Position numbers and translations under genes: made by a program. 32,258 nucleotides of DNA from Aphelidium insulamus (taxonomy: Eukaryota; Aphelidiomycota; Aphelidea; Aphelidiaceae), in the NCBI GenBank assembly GCA_036784855.1, contig JAZDSV010000096.1, forward strand, positions 1 through 32,258, read 5' to 3'. Positions 10,360-19,461 of the stretch are shown here, one piece after another. The stretch's first letter is position 1. Every line of letters begins with the position of its first letter. The notes beneath the pieces were generated by a model that had not been told where the DNA came from, did no database searches, and worked only from the letters and a program-made list of their open reading frames with translations.

Positions 10360-11206
10360 ATGACCGCGACTAGCAGCAGCGGCTCAATAGTCAAGATAAG
10401 GTATTTCGGAGCGTCGTGTCAGACACATACAGTTATCATTACCACGCCGCAGTGCATCCCGGTCTCGTCTGACAGCCGGCGGCGGCGGCGGCACGGTAAC
10501 AATGGGCGCGGCACGGCGAAGAGTTGCGCCACCACCGCAACAACAACCACAGCCCCGTCAGCAACGTAATGGCGGCGCCAGACCGCTGGGACATACCAGC
10601 GCACCGCCACACGAACGCCGATACACGACGCACAGCTACTTTGGGAGCACGTTGCGCGACGTGGCCGCCGACAACAGCGCCACCCTGGTGATCATACCGC
10701 AGACATCCACGGAACTGGAGTTGCGCAAGAAAATGTTCAAAGTGTACAAGGAGTCGCAAATACGGAGCGCCCGCGACTACGAGGCAAAGTTGCGCGCTCT
10801 GATACAGGCGGACGCGGAGACGGTGGATGTGCGCGTCAACCAGTGGATAACCAAGCGCTACCTCTTCCTCAAGAAGGATCTGGCGTCCGGCGCCGTGAAG
10901 CCCGAACAGTATATAGCGTTCGATGAGCGCACCGTCAAGATGCTGCGAGGTGGTGACGGAGGCGACGATACAGCCGCTGCTGCGGCTAACAGCACCGTGC
11001 CGACCGATCATTTTCTACTAAGTTCCGCTATGGCGATGGCAGTCGACGTACAACAAGCACCGCGCACGCCGCCAAAAGCTGCGCCACAGTCGCCGACGAC
11101 GCCAAAGCTGCGAATCGACCAGCGCAAGGCGAATGCCTCCGCCCTGACTGCACCGCAACCGTCGCCGAACCAGCAGGCGTCGTCCCGGTCGGTGCGGCCC
11201 GTGTAG
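10360..11206 (+). CDS. Amplicon gene B, unknown protein, intact copy
   Basis: The main exon reads from at least 10502 (234 residues). A likely first exon is 10360-10400, with a 52-nt intron (10401-10452, GT...CAG) joining in phase to give 264 residues in all. The same exon and splice signals are conserved in the sister copy at 6569. I do not recognise the protein. It has a Gln/Pro/Arg-rich N-terminus, a central charged helical region (from about ELELRKKMFKVYKESQIRSA to FDERTVKMLRGG), an Ala run, and a Pro/Thr-rich basic C-terminus with TPPK and TPK motifs. No membrane or signal segment is visible. It follows gene A in the same direction and converges with gene C. Confidence 0.6.
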
Positions 11207-11413
11207 ACTGCTCAGCATACTCCCGCTATTGCCGTCTTATCGCGTTCCGGCGCACTGCACAGCAGGAAATCCCATTTACACACACACACTCTCTCTATTG
11301 CCGGCCACCATTCTCGCCCGCAGAGCCACCAAATACCGAGGCGGTGCTCGCGTCGCGCCTCCTGCAGCTGTGACCGAGCTTTGCTCTCGGCACCGTCACC
11401 TGCAGTCATAGTA

Positions 11414-12110
<697 letters not shown>

Positions 12111-12226
12111 TAGTATTTTCATTCGTGCAAATACGATTTCTTTATTATATGTACTGCTCAATGTCGAATGCTCAAAGGGTCACCACTTCAGTGCTTGAAA
12201 AGCGGAATGCATACAACCACGTTCGC

Positions 12227-12796
12227 TCAAATCTGCACGACGGTGCAGATATATGATCCGGTAGGCAAGGCGTCAATAATCGGAAATGCGGCACCCGGAT
12301 TTGCAATTCGCGAAAGCAACGCAGTAACCGCCACCTTGGCATGCTGCACATGGACATCTAACGGCGGAGCTGGAAGCGGACCGGCAATTGGTGGACGTGG
12401 GTTCGCTGCAAAATCGGCTTCCATGAGCGGCGCATAGTGACAAACGATTGATTGGGCTTCTGCCTGAATGGGTACGCCGAGTGCTGGTGCAGGAGCCAGC
12501 GGCGAGCGAATAATATCGACTGATGGTGCGAAGATAGCCATAACTTGGGGGTCATATGTCGACGTCTCCGCCCAATTGCGGTAGATTTCGTAGTTGCGAT
12601 CTCCAAAGGTCATCGTCACACTGGCCAGGTCCTCGCCGGCCGCTGAGACGATTCTCGCGCCATTTGATGTCCAGGCGTCCACGACAGATTTAGGCACGCG
12701 CTTCGACGCCAATTTCGCGCGCTTGGCGCCAACACGACCTTCAGTCGACGGGGTGTGGGAAGCCGGCAGATCGCGATCGCTCGACTTTTTTTGCAT
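12227..12796 (-). CDS. Amplicon gene D, unknown protein, best copy
   Basis: From the ATG at 12796 this reads 189 residues. A GTG-initiated extension of five codons is also open. I do not recognise the family. The N-terminus is basic and Ser-rich (about residues 1-40), followed by a segment with VVDAWTSNGARIVSAAGEDL and FGDRNYEIYRNWAE that could be a small globular domain. A proline-rich linker follows (about residue 120), then a final hydrophobic part. A TGA replaces the Trp codon found in the copy at 7953-8189, so about 13 C-terminal residues are lost. It lies 5' to array 4, as D does in all units. It may be functional or slightly truncated. Confidence 0.55.
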   Translation of the reverse strand: MQKKSSDRDLPASHTPSTEGRVGAKRAKLASKRVPKSVVDAWTSNGARIVSAAGEDLASVTMTFGDRNYEIYRNWAETSTYDPQVMAIFAPSVDIIRSPLAPAPALGVPIQAEAQSIVCHYAPLMEADFAANPRPPIAGPLPAPPLDVHVQHAKVAVTALLSRIANPGAAFPIIDALPTGSYICTVVQI

Positions 12797-12944
12797 TTTT
12801 TCTTCACACACAATGCAATTCTGCCGTGCCGTCTAACAGATGATACGTCATCGCGTCCCGCCTTATCGCGACCCGCGCTTACGTATATGGAGCGATGCCA
12901 GGCTACCGTCTGACTACCTAAGGTAGCTGGCAAACAAGTACCGT

Positions 12945-13285
12945 CGTGTTATATTCTACTAGCTGTGTGTGTCTGCGTCCTGTTGGTCTTGACAGTACTA
13001 AAGAATCCACGCGACAGGTGTTAGATTCTACTAGCTGTGTGTGTCTGCGTCCTGTTGGCCTTGACACTACTAAAGAATCCACGCGACAGGTAAATAAAGG
13101 GTGTTAGATTCTACTAGCTGTCTGTGTCTGCGTTCTGTTGGCCTTGACACTACTAAAGAATCCACGCGACAGGTAAATATAAGGTGTTAGATTCTACTAG
13201 CTGTGTGTGTCTGCGTCCTGTTGGTCTTGACAGTACTAAAGAATCCACGCGACAGGTAAATAAAGGGTGTTAGATTCTACTATCA
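12945..13285 (-). repeat. 83-bp minisatellite, array 4 (4 units)
   Basis: Four units in the same orientation as array 3, marked by 'aatccacgcgacaggt' near 13003, 13076, 13158 and 13242. The first unit lacks the 'aaataaaggg' part. The array ends abruptly in a partial unit at 13281 and is followed by the second copy of the 380-bp segment, not by gene A. Confidence 0.93.
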
Positions 13286-13299
13286 TCACATTCTACATC

Positions 13300-13685
13300 A
13301 TCACAGGCACGAAGTCATGCCTATGACGATGCATCGCCCAAACCACTGGACGATGTCCTGCAGTGAGCAGTGATATACTTTAGAAATGTATCCGTATTCA
13401 CTCCACTGCACATCTTGGAGTATCCTCGTGATTAGTCTACATAGTCAGATAGCTTCAAACAAGCTTCAGTTGGGAAGAGTATGGTTTGTTACGGATGCAT
13501 CGTCGCCACGGGTCTCAGGAGAGTATGGGCCGAGAAATCTATGATATCCGGCAACGTATCACACGGCAATTAAGTATTCAGGTGCACAGTCGTTTGAAAA
13601 GTCAAGTGACTCCTCCAACCTCGAGCACGTCAGATTAAACAAGAATAATTCACATTTCCCAGAAGTATTGATCGTTTAGTATTTT
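13300..13685. repeat. 380-bp duplicated segment, copy 2
   Basis: Second copy of the segment at 11731-12110, with scattered substitutions and small indels. Here it is joined directly to a broken minisatellite unit on its left and to the 3' end of a gene D fragment on its right. This suggests that the segment and the D 3' end were copied together from a unit like the one at 11731-12227. No gene is recognised. Confidence 0.7.
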
Positions 13686-13689
13686 CATT

Positions 13690-13979
13690 TCGTGCAAATG
13701 CGATTTCTTTATTATATGAACTGCTCAATGTCGAATGCTCAAAGGGTCACCACTTCAGTGCTTGAAAAGTGAAATGTGTACAACCACGTGCTTCCATGAG
13801 CGGCGCATAGTGACAAACGATTGATTGGGCTTCTGCCAGAATGGGTACGCCGAGTGCTGGTGCTGGAGCCAACGGCGAGCGAATAATATCGACTGATGGT
13901 GCGAAGATAGCTGTAACTTGGGGGTCATATGTCGACGTCGACTTTTTTTGCATTTTTTCTTCACACACAATGCAATTCT
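13690..13979 (-). pseudogene. Gene D fragment with two deletions, left of the mobile element
   Basis: Minus-strand remnants of gene D: its 3' end (13690-13789), a middle piece starting at 'gcttccatgagcggcgcat' (to about 13938) and the poly-T leader piece (13938-13979). The second deletion joins 'gtcgacgtc' to 'gactttttttgc' and probably used the shared TCGAC. The fragment stops at 13979 exactly where the mobile element starts. Its continuation is found at 20241. Confidence 0.85.
13973..13979 (+). repeat. Direct repeat CAATTCT, left flank of the element
   Basis: The heptamer lies at the end of the left gene D flank and is repeated at 20241-20247 at the start of the right flank. Uninterrupted D copies read 'tgcaattctgccgtg' (about 12815-12829), with the heptamer once. 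It is therefore either a target-site duplication or a shared recombination core. Confidence 0.85.
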
Positions 13980-13986
13980 TCTTCCG

Positions 13987-14030
13987 ATTGTGCACCCAAT
14001 CTCGGCCCATTTTGCACCCTGAAAGTGCAC
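13987..14030 (+). repeat. Left subterminal ATTGTGCAC-type motifs
   Basis: ATTGTGCAC at 13987-13995 and AAGTGCAC ending at 14030, with a partial TTTGCACC between them. The same motif occurs five times near the right end. The inverted form TGCACAAT at 20217-20224 lies about 16 bp from the right boundary, and the left motif lies 7 bp from the left boundary. Possible binding sites for an element-encoded protein (inference). Confidence 0.6.
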
Positions 14031-14536
14031 CCGGCGGCCCATTGTCCGCCGCTGTCACAGCCGCCACACACTGCACCGCAGCCAGTGCCGCCACCACTAC
14101 GCCACGGCACCCTATATGCCACATGCAAGCTCTGCTCCGGGCTACGTACCATTCTTGCCATGCCTTGCCTCACCCGTCTTCATAGGCAGCTTGGTGTTGC
14201 GGCCCTGGGATGCACCCAGCCGTCCACTGCCACAGCCGCCACACTACACTGCCGCCACCACTGCCAGAACTACGCCATGGTGCACTGCTTGCAGCCCTGA
14301 CACAGCTACGTACAATCATACGCTGTCACACTCACCTACTATGCACAGTCATGCCAGTACTAGTTGCCCATGGCCATTATGATTCCCAGCGGTATGTCAC
14401 GTGATGTGCAGCTTCTCATCATGTAGTACAAAGCAATATAAGCAAGCAATATCATTGGCTGGCCAGCTGGTGTCACAATGGTTGAATGAGTGACTTGGTG
14501 AGCTGCACTGCTGCACTTCTCTCAAACTGACACATA
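14031..14536. other. Left terminal region with a diverged internal repeat and resolvase upstream region
   Basis: Two diverged direct copies of a CA/GC-rich segment are visible, about 14030-14150 and 14210-14310. They share 'cacagccgccacac', 'gccgccaccact', 'ctacgcca' and 'gctacgtac'. ORFs here are low-complexity and I do not believe they code. A possible TATA-like 'atataagc' lies near 14437-14444, about 95 bp before the resolvase ATG. Confidence 0.5.
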
Positions 14537-15340
14537 ATGCCACAGATTATTGATCTGACCGCCGACTCTGACATTGAACTGATGTCATCTGCACTGCCTG
14601 GTCAACATATGCAAGTGGTACAAGATACAGCTGGCACTTTGGGCATCTCTGATCCTTTTTCTAGTGAAGATGGTTGGTCCAGTGACAGTGGCACTGAAAC
14701 GGCCAGCACCAGCAGCAGCACAACAAGTACCACCACTCGTGGAGTGCTTCGCATCTCGTATGATATTGGAGTTATCAATGCTGCTGTGTGTGCCATTGAT
14801 GAAAGTAGTCTAGATGTGGTCCTTTGGCAGATGGTTGGTTTTGGCACTGAACCGCTGGCAACAGATGCTCTTGCTCGAGACGTAGTCAGGCATGTCAACT
14901 GGTTGCTGGCAACAGTGACTTATCCACGAAATAGCATTGTTGTCTGTGTGGAGACTCAGCCAAAGAAAATGCAAGGCAATTTCAACCTGAAGACTGTTCT
15001 CAATAACAACATGGTGGCACAGGCGGTATGTGCAGCATATGAGGCTTTGGGCGTGACTACTACTTGTATTATGTCAGCAAATGTGCAGACATTCTTTGGT
15101 CTGCCCAACACCAAGCAGAAGAAGGCAGCAGCTACAAGAGTGGCTCGATTCTTGGTCAGTCAGGACAGTGCAGTATCTGGTATCAACATTGGTCAGCAAT
15201 TTGCAGCTTACTTTCTAGCTTCACAGAAGAAGGATGACTTGGCTGATGCTCTGCTGCAGTGCCTGTTTGCAATCGAGATGTGGAAGCAAAAGGTTGGAGT
15301 GCATATGGAGAAGATCAAGGCATCAGTTGTGGTAAGCTAG
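14537..15340 (+). CDS. RuvC/A22-like Holliday-junction resolvase (RNase H fold)
   Basis: Single exon of 267 residues. From about residue 71 it has the layout of the poxvirus A22/mitochondrial Ydc2 resolvase family: an aspartate in ISYDIG (D76) in the first strand, a glutamate in VVCVETQP (E139), and a C-terminal KKDDLADALLQ (231-241) with D233, D234 and D237. These are the expected acidic metal-binding positions of the RuvC-type RNase H fold. Known members cleave four-way junctions and related branched DNA. The first 70 residues are disordered and Ser/Thr-rich and begin with IIDLTADSDIE, a good match to a SUMO-interacting motif. The gene is convergent with the recombinase gene, 94 bp away, and a polyadenylation-like AATAAA follows the stop at about 15376. 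It is the only plus-strand gene of the element. Confidence 0.85.
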   Translation: MPQIIDLTADSDIELMSSALPGQHMQVVQDTAGTLGISDPFSSEDGWSSDSGTETASTSSSTTSTTTRGVLRISYDIGVINAAVCAIDESSLDVVLWQMVGFGTEPLATDALARDVVRHVNWLLATVTYPRNSIVVCVETQPKKMQGNFNLKTVLNNNMVAQAVCAAYEALGVTTTCIMSANVQTFFGLPNTKQKKAAATRVARFLVSQDSAVSGINIGQQFAAYFLASQKKDDLADALLQCLFAIEMWKQKVGVHMEKIKASVVVS

Positions 15341-15434
15341 TAAGCCTCATTAATCCAGTGAATTAGTTGAAGTGAATAAAAATCAAGTAATAATTTATAA
15401 TTGAAAACTGAAAAGGTGTCATATATTGAAGATA

Positions 15435-16659
15435 TTACTGAGCACATCTAGGGCAAGGCATTTTGCAGGCCTGGCAACTGCGTGACAGCTCTATCTTCTT
15501 CACATGATGCAGAAATTCACCTCGAGGGCATGCCTGTGTGTCAAGCAGACTTGTGAGGTATCGCACAATTGTCAAGTTGTCAAATGCTAATGACCAACCA
15601 CCCCAGTCACATAGCTTTTTGAGATCCCAGCGTTCTTCCTTTGGCTCCATAAAACAATGAAAGTATTGACATCCTCCGCGTCTAAAAGAATGTGTTCCAT
15701 ACTGATCTTCATTTAGTACCCCCGCCAGCTTCAGGTTTTGGTGGAGATTCAAGCAAAATGCACGGGCAGTCAACTGGCTACCCATCATTCCTGGATAAGA
15801 GCCTTCCTCATGCGCTAGATATGCCACAATCCTTTCGGCCAGTGCTTCATTTTCCTTGGACCCATGGTTATGACTCATACCTCATAGGCAAGAGCAGGAT
15901 TACCACGCCATGAATTTCCTTCACGATGGTAAAAATTTTCTCGCGTTTTGTAATGCTCGGCAAACTTTTTTGATATTGCTGCTCGAATTTTTCGACCGGT
16001 TCCAAAGGATAGACCTTCGCAGCCAACGTATTTACCGCCAGCAACAGTATTCTTATTTTCACATTTCTTCATGATATACATCGTAATTAAATGTGGAGTC
16101 TGTTCGTCGCGGCTCAGAGGATTATACGTCGGCGACTGCAACGTTTGTTTCACAAACGCGGTATAATTTTCAAATATTCTGCATTGTTATGTATGTGTTT
16201 CTTTACAATCATGTAGCATTACCTGTCCTGTTCCGCATTCCCTCTTGGATGATTTGCCTCCCGTCGAAGGGTGTGTGACAAGGCTGTCACTTCCTCGTAA
16301 CCCGCCAAATCTGCCTCATCATCGGTGTCATTGTCATACTCGGCAAATGCCTCCTCCCCCGTCGGTCGAGGCACCCCGGTATCACTTCCTTCCTCAACGC
16401 TTGCCACATCAGCGGTGACCGGTAAAACAACTTCACTCGAGCTACTGCCTTCTTGCTCGGCAACTACTGGTGAAATATTGTTCATTGGCTCGTCATTTGG
16501 AGGAACAACAGGCACAGTGGCATCAATTGGTGCGCCATTTTTCATAATCTTGATGCGCTTGTTCAATGATCCTATAGTGCGCACCTGCTGGTTGATGCCG
16601 GCCTGGTTGATGCAAGAGGTTGCAGATGTATGTGTACGTGATGTAGCTGCGCGCGGCAT
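15435..16659 (-). pseudogene. Tyrosine recombinase, apparently lacking its box I region
   Basis: Exon 1 is 16659-16223 (acidic, disordered, about 145 residues). A 44-nt intron (16222-16179, GTAATG...TGCAG) joins in phase to exon 2 (16178-15881), which encodes IFENYTAFVKQTL and later LSFGTGRKIRAAISKKF and GNSWRGNPALA, typical of the N-terminal SAM-like domain of eukaryotic tyrosine recombinases. The remaining ORF (15878-15435) holds box II, YGTHSFRRGGCQYF, then LCDWGGWS and LTIVRYL with the expected catalytic His, Arg, Trp/His position and Tyr. The roughly 100-150 residues normally between GNP and box II, including the first catalytic arginine, are missing, and the two ORFs are in different frames. 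The C-terminus carries CQACKMPCPRC, a possible zinc-binding knuckle. I call it internally deleted; an unseen splice pattern cannot restore sequence that is absent. Confidence 0.75.
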
Positions 16660-16706
16660 ATTTTTGCGAAGATGATTGAAGAAAAATGGTCAAAAGGGGG
16701 TTGCCT

Positions 16707-18143
16707 CTATTGGGCGCTTTGATCAGGAGTCGATTCTTGCAAAAGGCTTTGATGAAACGCACACGCCGTTTCATTTGCGCGAATTTTATGTGGGTTGAAA
16801 TTAGCAATAGTTAATCCCGACAAGCTTTTGACGCGAGAGAGGGCAACATATATCTGGCCCTCGGCAAATGCATCTTCAAGATCGACGTGCACTGCATCCA
16901 GTGACATTCCTGGAAAAAAATGAAAGGTTACATGTAAGTGGTATGCGGCATACCTTGACTTTTGTGTACTGTTAAAGCATGGGCCAAGACTATTGGAAGC
17001 TGATAACGAAAGCTCCTTGTGGCGCCTGGAATTTCAAAAGAAACTGCCGCTACAATGAACATCTCTACCAACAAATGAATTCAAGAATACGATGCTTGTA
17101 CACAAATCTTCTCACCGGAAGAGTTGTCCACGCCTACAACCGGGTAGCCTGAGCGAAAGTCAAGTACAGTGCCAAGCGTTCCATTGCATACTCCGCGACT
17201 GGGAAAGTTTCGAGTAAACATGATTCGAGATGATTTCTTCAAAGTTATCCTTGGCGCACAAACTTTGTCCAGCGCAGACAAAACATTCTTACGAAGCACT
17301 CCGTTATGCCATTCGTCCACCGCGTCGTACGTGTAAACGTCTCCACGTGTTGCAAATAATTTTTCATTATTAAAACGGTTGACATAGTCAACCTTGCAAA
17401 AGAGATGAATGCAATGCTTCAACGTTGGCGAAGTTGGAATTGCGTTAAAAAACCTAATAGTGTCCGTATTGGCCTGGAAATTAAGGTTGTATTCCTTTGG
17501 TAATATAAGAATCGTACCTCACCAATTCGGATGAGATTAAGATGCTTTACCAGAAGATCGTCATTCTGGCGATATATCGTGTCAAGAGATATTTGATTTG
17601 TGCCAAAAACAAGCGGCCAGCTTTCCGCTTCAAATGCAAAATGCACGGGATTTGATACAGGCGGAAGTTGCAGAAAGTCCCCGCAAGCAATTACTTGAAG
17701 GCCTCCGAATGGCTTCCTCTGATCTAGTAAGCGACGCCCGCACCACTCTAAATTTGTGAAATATCGTTTGGATATCATTGATATCTCGTCTATAACTAGC
17801 GTTTGCGCTTGAATCCAATTAGACTTAATTTTCTTCAGCTTCATGTTGATGGACGTTTCGTCATCGCTGTCGCCAAATCCAGCCCAAGAATTGATGGTCT
17901 GGCCAGTGGGAAGCATTTCGGACGCTTTACCCGTAGATGCCGTAACTTTTACCTTCACATGACGCGCTCGGAGCCCATCAATAATTTTCTCAAGCAGGAA
18001 CGATTTTCCCGAGCCAGCGGGCCCTGTAATGAACACATTTTTGCCCTTTACAAGATAAGATAAATCTTGTTCATACTTGCATAGCTTACCTCATTAGCCA
18101 GCTCCAGGACACGTTGCTGGGCAGCTGATGGCGAAAAATCCAT
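16707..18143 (-). CDS. PIF1-family DNA helicase, five exons, complete
   Basis: Exons 18143-18090, 18045-17518, 17473-17116, 17064-16954 and 16909-16707 sum to 1254 nt, 417 residues, with all phases matching. Introns are 44, 44, 51 and 44 nt. Motifs in order: Walker A GPAGSGKS (residues 26-33), motif Ia-like TASTGKASE, Walker B VIDEISM (about 102-108), GDFLQLPPV (about 140-148), a YRQNDD arginine-finger region, then ALTVHKSQGMSLD and YVALSRVKSLSGL near the C-terminus. These are the signature motifs of PIF1/RecD2-type 5'-3' helicases of SF1B. The protein is shorter than cellular PIF1 and lacks an N-terminal extension, like helicases of mobile elements and viruses. It starts 27 bp after the neighbouring gene's stop and ends 47 bp before the recombinase start. 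Likely role: unwinding during element replication or transfer (inference). Confidence 0.88.
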
Positions 18144-18170
18144 GGATCAAAAAGAAAATTTTTATTTAGG

Positions 18171-19461
18171 TCAATGTTCACTATCAAGTCCTTCAGCCGA
18201 ATCTTGAAGATTGTCAGACGGTGTCCAGTCGTCCCACGCAGTTGGTAACTTCTGATAATCTCTCAACAAGGTGGAGGCAATCGTCTTGTTACTCAGTATA
18301 CGATCTGAATTTGGCGCACGATACTTGGTGGAAAATTGATCTGGAGTAAGTCTTGCAATTTCTTCCTGTAACAGTTGCTTTTGCTTTTGGGCGTTTCTAG
18401 TACCAAGAAGACTGCAAACTTTGGAGAATGTCAAGCGTTTCCCTTGAAACCCATAAAGTTGTTCAAATCGCTCCAGTGTCAGCCGCTTCACTTCGGCGTT
18501 GAAACGGCGAATGTATCCAATCTTATTACGAATATTGTGCCGCAAACGAACCACATATTTATCAGCTTTGTGGATTTGACATAATTCCTCGATTTTTTCG
18601 ACGACGGGGAGCGCATTTATGGCATCTTCCCAAGATTTGATTGATGGAACGGCCGGAATCTCAACGGAGTGTCCGTGTTTTGTGCCTTTATGCCTCTCAC
18701 GTTCTTGGTGAGAAGATGTTTGCGAATCGACTGATTGACTTGGTGCAATCTGCGATAATGGCAGCTGAATTGAGCTGTGTGGAAGACGGTCTGCATTCAT
18801 TTGTTCGCCCGATGTAATAGTCACGGCGTCATTGGTTAATGGCTGAATTTCGGTTCGGCTGCGAGAAGATACCTGGTGAACTGCTGGCGCAGTCTCAACC
18901 GCAACAGTAGCAAGAGGAACTTGCGTTGCTTGACTCAACGTAATGCCTACATGGTTGGCTGAATATCTTACTGACAATTTCTTACTTGGCATGCGTGGAG
19001 TTACAGTCGCCGCTGTGTTGACACGAGCAGCCTTTTGTACCCTGGCAAGATCATCGTCTTCCAGCCACTCCACATCACGTTTTTCAACTGCCTACATAAC
19101 TCATCGTACGAGTGTGAAATCATGTTCCGTGTCTTACATGATCAAGGTAGCCACTTAGTTGTAGGTACGTGCCGGGATTTCGCCGTGTGTTCTGGCGCGA
19201 ATTCGGTAGTTCCATCGTCTTTCTGGCCGGAAGAGATAAGAAGTCTTGTATAGCTTGCACATAGTTTGCCTTGTTATTTTTCGACGGTTGGCAGTACTGC
19301 TTATCAAACAATTCTGGTGACTGTTTAGAAGCCTTCTTGCATGCCAAGGATATTTCTTGCAGCGCTTTGTTCTTCAGGCACAGTAGCGACATTTTGGAGT
19401 CTACGAGATGTTTCTCCAGCACCAAGTTCAGATTATTGTCGTTAGTGGCGCGATAAGTCAT
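18171..19461 (-). CDS. Element protein of unknown family with three helical repeats
   Basis: Exon 1 is 19461-19138 (108 codons) and exon 2 is 19091-18171. The 46-nt intron (GTAAGA...TATGTAG) is in phase 0, giving 414 residues. I do not recognise the family. Three segments share a pattern of a helix (EI..L), F/Y positions ('F...Y') and an ending near LP: about residues 32-79, 304-339 and 348-391. The first and third are the most alike ('ELFDKQY', 'DQFSTKY', then 'FLSLP' and 'YQKLP'). Between repeats 1 and 2 lies a Ser/Thr/Pro/Gln-rich, probably disordered linker with a basic patch. Such small repeated helical units often bind DNA, and the protein may recognise the subterminal motifs of the element (inference). 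Confidence 0.65.

Noticed and set aside
13841-14382. Overlapping Cys/His/Ala/Thr-rich ORFs at the left end of the element
   Set aside because: All are low-complexity, overlap each other in several frames and begin in the gene D fragment. No splice or homology signal supports them.
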